The notes beneath the pieces were generated by a model that was not told the DNA's origin, searched no databases, and saw only the letters and a list, made by a program, of their open reading frames with translations. From positions 1-47,077 of the forward strand of contig DISF01000096.1 of assembly GCA_002421985.1 (NCBI GenBank): a stretch of 47,077 bases of DNA. Direction: 5' to 3'. Shown here in pieces: positions 43,068-47,077 of the stretch. Origin of the DNA: Roseovarius sp. UBA6217. GTDB taxonomy: Bacteria; Pseudomonadota; Alphaproteobacteria; Rhodobacterales; Rhodobacteraceae. The stretch's first letter is position 1. Every line of letters starts with the position of its first letter. The position numbers and the translations under genes were made by a program.

Positions 43068-44090
43068 ATGGACTCTTTCATTCTGCAAATCCTCAACGGG
43101 CTCGACAAGGGATCCGCCTATGCGTTGATCGCACTCGGGCTGACGCTCATCTTCGGCACGCTCGGGGTGGTCAATTTCGCCCACGGCGCACTGTTCATGA
43201 TCGGCGCGTTCTGTGCCGTCACGCTGCAACGTCTGCTCTCGATCAGCCACACGGTGATCGACGAGACGCAGAAGGACTTTCTCGGCAATCCGCTCAAGGT
43301 CGAGCAACCCTATGTGATCGACTGGTTCGGCCCCGAGATCGGTAACGGGCTGATAGAATGGTCGGTGCCGCTGGCGGTCATCTTTGCCATTCCCGTCATG
43401 GTCGGCGTGGGCTACGCGATGGAGCGCGGCCTTATCAAGCATTTCTACAACCGCCCGCACGCGGATCAGATCCTTGTGACCTTCGGTCTCGCGATCGTGC
43501 TTCAGGAAATCATCAAGTATTTCTTTGGCGCGAACCCGATCCCCACGCCCGCCCCCGACGCCCTCAACGGGGTGGTCAATTTCGGCGCGGCGCTGGGGCT
43601 GGAGGTCACCTATCCGCTCTGGCGGATCGTCTATTTCTGCTTTGCCGCGGTCATTATCGGTGCCATCTTCGCCTTTTTGCAATTCACCACATTCGGCATG
43701 GTGGTGCGCGCGGGCATGGCAGACCGCGAGACGGTGGGCCTTCTGGGCATCAATATCGACCGCCGCTTTACCATCATGTTCGGCATCGCCGCCGCCGTGG
43801 CGGGGCTTGCAGGCGTGATGTATACCCCGATCAATTCGCCCAACTATCACATGGGCATGGATTTTCTGGTGCTCAGCTTCGTGGTCGTCGTCGTGGGCGG
43901 CATGGGCAGCCTGCCGGGGGCGGTGCTGGCGGGCTTTATGCTCGGCATCCTCGAAAGCTTCGCATCCACGACCTGGGCCACCACCACCATTCCCGGCATC
44001 AACCAGGTCATCATCTACCTTGTCGCCATCATCGTCCTTCTGACCCGCCCGCGCGGTCTGATGGGACGCAAAGGCGTGATGGAGGACTAA
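43068..44090 (+). CDS. livH: Branched-chain amino acid-type ABC permease LivH
   Basis: A 340-residue inner-membrane permease. It shows NGLDKGSAYALIALGLTLIF, then GTLGVVNFAHGALFMIGAF (the conserved LivH NFAHG region), RAGMADRETVGLLGINIDRR, LGVMYTPINSP-like GLAGVMYTPINSPNYHMGMD, and VVVVGGMGSLPGAVLAGFML. An extra loop with the segment QKDFLGNPLKVEQPYVIDWF is longer than in classic LivH. ATG 43068 after AGGTGGG is preferred to GTG 43059. It is four bases from livM. Confidence 0.92.
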   Translation: MDSFILQILNGLDKGSAYALIALGLTLIFGTLGVVNFAHGALFMIGAFCAVTLQRLLSISHTVIDETQKDFLGNPLKVEQPYVIDWFGPEIGNGLIEWSVPLAVIFAIPVMVGVGYAMERGLIKHFYNRPHADQILVTFGLAIVLQEIIKYFFGANPIPTPAPDALNGVVNFGAALGLEVTYPLWRIVYFCFAAVIIGAIFAFLQFTTFGMVVRAGMADRETVGLLGINIDRRFTIMFGIAAAVAGLAGVMYTPINSPNYHMGMDFLVLSFVVVVVGGMGSLPGAVLAGFMLGILESFASTTWATTTIPGINQVIIYLVAIIVLLTRPRGLMGRKGVMED

Positions 44091-44094
44091 GCCA

Positions 44095-45297
44095 ATGTTT
44101 GGACTGAACAAGAAAGACGGAACGCTGTTCCTGATCGTCATCGCGATGACGCTGCTGGCCCCGTTCATTTTCAACCCGTTCCCGACCGACAGCGCCATGG
44201 CGCAGTTCAACGCGGGCTACCCGGACCTGCTGCAACGCTTCGTGATCTTCGGCATCTTTGCCATCGGGTTCAACATCCTGTTCGGCCTCACCGGCTATCT
44301 CAGCTTTGGCCATGCGGCGTTTCTCGGGGTGGGGTCCTATGCGGCGGTGTGGATATTCAAGCTGTTCACCTACAATGTGGTGCCGGCGATCATCTTCGCG
44401 GTCATTGTTGCGGCGATCTTCTCGGTGCTGATCGGCTTTATCTCGCTGCGCCGGTCGGGGATCTACTTCTCGATCCTGACGCTGGCCTTTGCGCAGATGT
44501 CCTTTGCGCTCGCCTATTCGGTGCTGTCGAACCCGAGGTTCAACCTCACCAACGGCGAAACCGGGCTTCAGGTCTATGACGCGGACCCGCAGATGTTCCA
44601 CCACGAGGGGCTTCCGGGCATGCCGCATCTCTTTGGCCTGCCGATGCGCGCCACCCATGAGATGACCCTCGGCGGCTGGGCCTTCAACTTCAATGTCGGC
44701 TATTACTTCTCTGGCCTGTTCATGCTGCTGGCCTTCTATCTCGCGATCCGCATCTTCCGCTCGCCCTTTGGCATGATGCTGCGCGCGATCAAGTCCAACA
44801 ACACCCGCATGACCTATACCGGCCTCAACGCCAAACCCTACACGCTCGCGGCCTTTGTCGTGTCGGGGATGTATGCGGGGCTCGCGGGCGGGCTTCTGGC
44901 GGCGATGGACCCGCTTGCCGGGGCAGAGCGCATGTTCTGGACGGCCTCTGGCGAGGTGGTGCTGATGACCATCCTCGGCGGTGCGGGCACGCTCATCGGG
45001 CCGGTGCTGGGCGCGGGCCTCATCAAATACATGGAAAACATCGTCTCCAAGATCAACGACAACGTGCTGCATCAATGGTTCTCGTTCATGCCCGACGGGC
45101 TGGAGGATGTGATGGTCACGCTCATCCACCCCTTTGTCGGCAAGGGCTGGAACCTGACGCTCGGCATGATCTTTGTTCTGGTGGTGATCTTCCTGCCCGG
45201 CGGGCTGGTCGAGGGCGGACAGCGCATCGCGCGGCTCTTTCGCGGCAAGAAGGCCCGCGAGGCCGAGAAATCCACCCAATCCAACCCCGCCGAATAA
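44095..45297 (+). CDS. livM: Branched-chain amino acid-type ABC permease LivM
   Basis: A 400-residue permease that pairs with LivH. Characteristic stretches: FNILFGLTGYLSFGHAAFLG, GFISLRRSGIYFSILTLAFA, FRSPFGMMLRAIKSNNTRMT and GGAGTLIGPVLGAGLIKYME. There is an extra hydrophilic loop (YDADPQMFHHEGLPGMPHLF) in the middle, which is not in short LivM proteins. The C-terminal tail is basic and soluble (FRGKKAREAEKSTQSNPAE). livG follows 12 bases after the stop. Confidence 0.92.
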   Translation: MFGLNKKDGTLFLIVIAMTLLAPFIFNPFPTDSAMAQFNAGYPDLLQRFVIFGIFAIGFNILFGLTGYLSFGHAAFLGVGSYAAVWIFKLFTYNVVPAIIFAVIVAAIFSVLIGFISLRRSGIYFSILTLAFAQMSFALAYSVLSNPRFNLTNGETGLQVYDADPQMFHHEGLPGMPHLFGLPMRATHEMTLGGWAFNFNVGYYFSGLFMLLAFYLAIRIFRSPFGMMLRAIKSNNTRMTYTGLNAKPYTLAAFVVSGMYAGLAGGLLAAMDPLAGAERMFWTASGEVVLMTILGGAGTLIGPVLGAGLIKYMENIVSKINDNVLHQWFSFMPDGLEDVMVTLIHPFVGKGWNLTLGMIFVLVVIFLPGGLVEGGQRIARLFRGKKAREAEKSTQSNPAE

Positions 45298-45309
45298 GGA
45301 GCGCCAGAC

Positions 45310-46065
45310 ATGGGTATTCTTGAAGTCAAGAACGTCAACAAGCGCTTCGGCGGCTTGCAGGCGCTGGGCAACGTCAACCTCGATATTGCCGAAAACAGCG
45401 TTCACGCCATCATCGGCCCCAACGGCGCGGGCAAATCGACCCTGCTCAACGTGCTGATCGGCAAGCTCATCCCCGATACCGGATCGGTGATGTTCCAGGG
45501 CCAGTCGGTGCTTGGGCGCAAGCCCTACGAGATCAACCAGATGGGCATTTCCCGCGTGTTCCAGACGCCCGAGATATTCGGCGATCTGACGGTGCTGGAA
45601 AACATGATGATCCCGATCTTTGCCAAGCGCGACGGCGTGTTCCGGATGCACGCTTTCGAGAATTCGGCCAATGAGCGCGAGATCGTCGATCAGGCCGAAG
45701 CGATGCTCGAAAGCCTCGGCATGGCCGACGCGCGGCACGATCATTCCGCGTCGATGTCGCGCGGCGACAAGCGGCGGCTGGAAATCGGCATGTGCCTCGC
45801 GCAAGAGCCGAAACTTCTGCTGCTCGACGAGCCGACGGCGGGCATGGCGCGCGCCGATACCAACAACACCATCGACCTCTTGAAACAGATCAAGGCCGAG
45901 CGCGACATCACCATCGCCATCATCGAGCATGACATGCATGTGGTGTTCTCGCTCGCCGAGCGGATCACCGTGCTGGCACAGGGCACGCCGCTGGTCGAGG
46001 ATACCCCCGAAAACATCAAGGGCCATCCCAAGGTGCGCGAAGCGTATCTTGGTGAATCGGCCTGA
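45310..46065 (+). CDS. livG: ABC transporter ATP-binding protein LivG
   Basis: A 251-residue ATPase. Walker A is GPNGAGKST, the Walker B LLLLDEPTAGM and the switch histidine IEHDMHVV. The ABC signature reads SMSRGDKRRLEIGMCLAQEP rather than LSGGQQ; this RGDKRRLEIG form recurs, as far as I recall, in a subgroup of LivG-like ATPases and should still hold the Ser and Gly that contact ATP. It drives uptake with LivF. The gene is 12 bases after livM and 15 before livF. Confidence 0.92.
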   Translation: MGILEVKNVNKRFGGLQALGNVNLDIAENSVHAIIGPNGAGKSTLLNVLIGKLIPDTGSVMFQGQSVLGRKPYEINQMGISRVFQTPEIFGDLTVLENMMIPIFAKRDGVFRMHAFENSANEREIVDQAEAMLESLGMADARHDHSASMSRGDKRRLEIGMCLAQEPKLLLLDEPTAGMARADTNNTIDLLKQIKAERDITIAIIEHDMHVVFSLAERITVLAQGTPLVEDTPENIKGHPKVREAYLGESA

Positions 46066-46080
46066 CGAGGAGCGCGTATC

Positions 46081-46836
46081 ATGAACGTCAAACCCGATTT
46101 CTCCAGGGGCCATAACCTGGCCGAGACCGCGCCCGCCTTTCTCTCGGTGTGGAACATGGAGAGCTATTACGGCGAGAGTTATATCGTCCAGAACATCTCC
46201 TTCAACGTGCATGAGGGCGAGATCCTCGCGCTTCTGGGCCGCAACGGCGCGGGCAAGACCACCACGCTGCGCTCCATCGCGCGGATGGACAGCCCGCAGG
46301 TCACGCATGGCGAGATCTGGCTAGATCACCAGCCACTGCACAAGATGAAGAGCTACGAGGCGGCGGCGGCGGGCATCGGTCTTGTGCCCGAGGACCGGCG
46401 CATCATCCCCGGCCTCACGGTCGAGCAAAACCTGCAACTGGCGCAGATCGCGCCCCCCGTCGGCTGGTCTCTGGAGCGCCTTTACGAGCTGTTCCCCCGC
46501 CTGCGCGAGCGCCGCACCCAGGAGGGCGTCACGCTTTCGGGCGGCGAGCAACAGATGCTTGCCGTGGCCCGCGCGCTGGCGCGTGACATCAAGGTGCTGC
46601 TGCTCGACGAGCCCTATGAGGGCCTCGCCCCGGTGATCGTGGACGAGATCGAGAAGACGCTCCGCGTCATCAAGGAACAGGGCATCACCACCATCATTGT
46701 GGAGCAGAACGCCGTGCGCGCGCTGGGGCTGGCCGACCGCGCGGTGATTCTCGATACCGGCAGCATCGTGTTCGACGGCTCCGCCGCCGAAGTTCTTGAG
46801 AACGAAGAGCTTCGCACCGAATATCTGGCGATCTGA
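46081..46836 (+). CDS. livF: ABC transporter ATP-binding protein LivF
   Basis: A 251-residue ATPase. Walker A is GRNGAGKTTT, the signature TLSGGEQQMLAVARALA, Walker B VLLLDEPYEGLAP, and the switch histidine position carries IVEQNA, as in LivF. The N-terminal 20 residues (MNVKPDFSRGHNLAETAPAF) extend beyond the family start. It is the last transporter gene; a short hairpin follows its stop and the acs gene begins 89 bases later. Confidence 0.92.
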   Translation: MNVKPDFSRGHNLAETAPAFLSVWNMESYYGESYIVQNISFNVHEGEILALLGRNGAGKTTTLRSIARMDSPQVTHGEIWLDHQPLHKMKSYEAAAAGIGLVPEDRRIIPGLTVEQNLQLAQIAPPVGWSLERLYELFPRLRERRTQEGVTLSGGEQQMLAVARALARDIKVLLLDEPYEGLAPVIVDEIEKTLRVIKEQGITTIIVEQNAVRALGLADRAVILDTGSIVFDGSAAEVLENEELRTEYLAI

Positions 46837-46867
46837 CGCGAGAGGCCGCCCCGCCGCCGCTCTCGCG
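46837..46867 (+). other. Hairpin directly after livF
   Basis: CGCGAGAG, 15-base GC loop, CTCTCGCG: 8-bp perfect stem starting right after the livF stop. No T-tract follows, so termination is doubtful; it may mark the 3' end or a processing site ahead of acs. Confidence 0.4.
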
Positions 46868-46868
46868 G

Positions 46869-46897
46869 TTGACAGCGGGGCCACTCTCGTTTTCGAT
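46869..46897 (+). promoter_or_regulatory. Possible sigma-70 promoter for acs
   Basis: TTGACA (exact -35), 17 bases, TTCGAT (weak -10), predicted start near 46904, 22 bases before the acs ATG. Confidence 0.4.
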
Positions 46898-46925
46898 CCC
46901 GCCCTAACAGCGAGGAGGAGCCACC

Positions 46926-47077
46926 ATGCCCGATCAGACCCATGCCCCAAGGGCGGAATTCGCCGCCAGTGCCCATATCGACGCCGCGCGATACAAGGAG
47001 ATGTATGCCGCGTCGATTCGCGACGCTGATGGGTTCTGGCGCGAGCATGGCGGGCGGGTTGACTGGATCAGGCCCTA
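46926..47077 (+). CDS. acs: Acetyl-CoA synthetase, N-terminal fragment (runs off the window)
   Basis: Starts ATG 46926 after a GAGGAGGAG ribosome site. The first 50 codons read MPDQTHAPRAEFAASAHIDA, then ARYKEMYAASIRDADGFWRE and HGGRVDWIRP, the typical start of AMP-forming acetyl-CoA synthetases (YKEMYAASI-D-DGFWREHG--VDWI-P). The reaction is acetate + CoA + ATP to acetyl-CoA + AMP + pyrophosphate. The rest is outside the window. Its linkage to the ABC transporter and, divergently, to a CrbS-like sensor and an acyl-CoA-sensing regulator suggests control by acetate or related acids. Confidence 0.85.
   Translation, partial: MPDQTHAPRAEFAASAHIDAARYKEMYAASIRDADGFWREHGGRVDWIRP

Noticed and set aside
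44029..46308. 759-codon minus-strand frame opposite livM and livG
   Set aside because: Antisense shadow; the plus-strand genes carry Walker motifs and membrane segments.

Overview
This 47 kb window is a GC-rich, densely packed piece of an alphaproteobacterial chromosome. Gene content points to Rhodobacterales (Rhodobacter/Roseobacter relatives): an oversized TRAP transporter, a Hint-domain protein, a RibA with a RibB-like N-terminus, a form II carbon monoxide dehydrogenase-type cluster, a short-chain fatty acyl-CoA type regulator and a CenR-like response regulator. I cannot name the genus. There is one tRNA (Val), and no rRNA, CRISPR array, prophage or intact insertion sequence.

Layout. 1-1550 is a patchwork of broken genes: a serine-recombinase remnant, a nucleotide-sugar dehydratase/epimerase without its NAD-binding N-terminus, and the tail of a sugar transferase. 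It looks like a decayed exopolysaccharide locus. 1886-6360 (minus) carries dnaB, pyrE, pyrC and a conserved protein of unknown role. 6581-14652 (plus) is a molybdenum hydroxylase cluster: MoxR ATPase, VWA protein, XdhC-like protein, molybdopterin-binding protein, then the small (2Fe-2S), large (Mo) and medium (FAD) subunits. The S-L-M order and the AYRGAGR motif mark it as form II. 14706-28000 is mostly single metabolic genes: a penicillin-acylase-family hydrolase, 3-hydroxyisobutyrate dehydrogenase-like protein, MFS transporter, flavin reductase, agmatinase-like ureohydrolase, response regulator, ribA, a catalytically odd SDR, a Hint protein and prfC.

28016-32718 (minus) is a tripartite TRAP transporter operon in which both membrane subunits are oversized. 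An unlisted 48-residue ORF overlaps the start of dctQ by ATGA. A SulP transporter without STAS domain, tRNA-Val, a 69-aa protein, a DksA/TraR-type protein behind an FNR/CRP-type box, and a FliM-like protein follow. 36666-47077 holds the most interesting locus: a sodium:solute-symporter/histidine-kinase fusion, a small membrane protein, a CheY-like receiver and a short-chain fatty acyl-CoA type regulator, all read to the left. Divergent from them is a five-gene branched-chain-amino-acid-type ABC transporter, followed by the start of acetyl-CoA synthetase (acs), which runs off the window. I read this as a candidate carboxylate-sensing and uptake system.

The intergenic DNA carries at least three repeat families: R1, a two-hairpin element of about 107 nt; R2, a GC-rich double hairpin found only between convergent genes; and R3, a hairpin plus GGAGTATTT-type motif. 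Both substrate-binding-protein genes are followed by perfect GC stems without T-tracts. A candidate small RNA lies 3' of the CenR-like gene.
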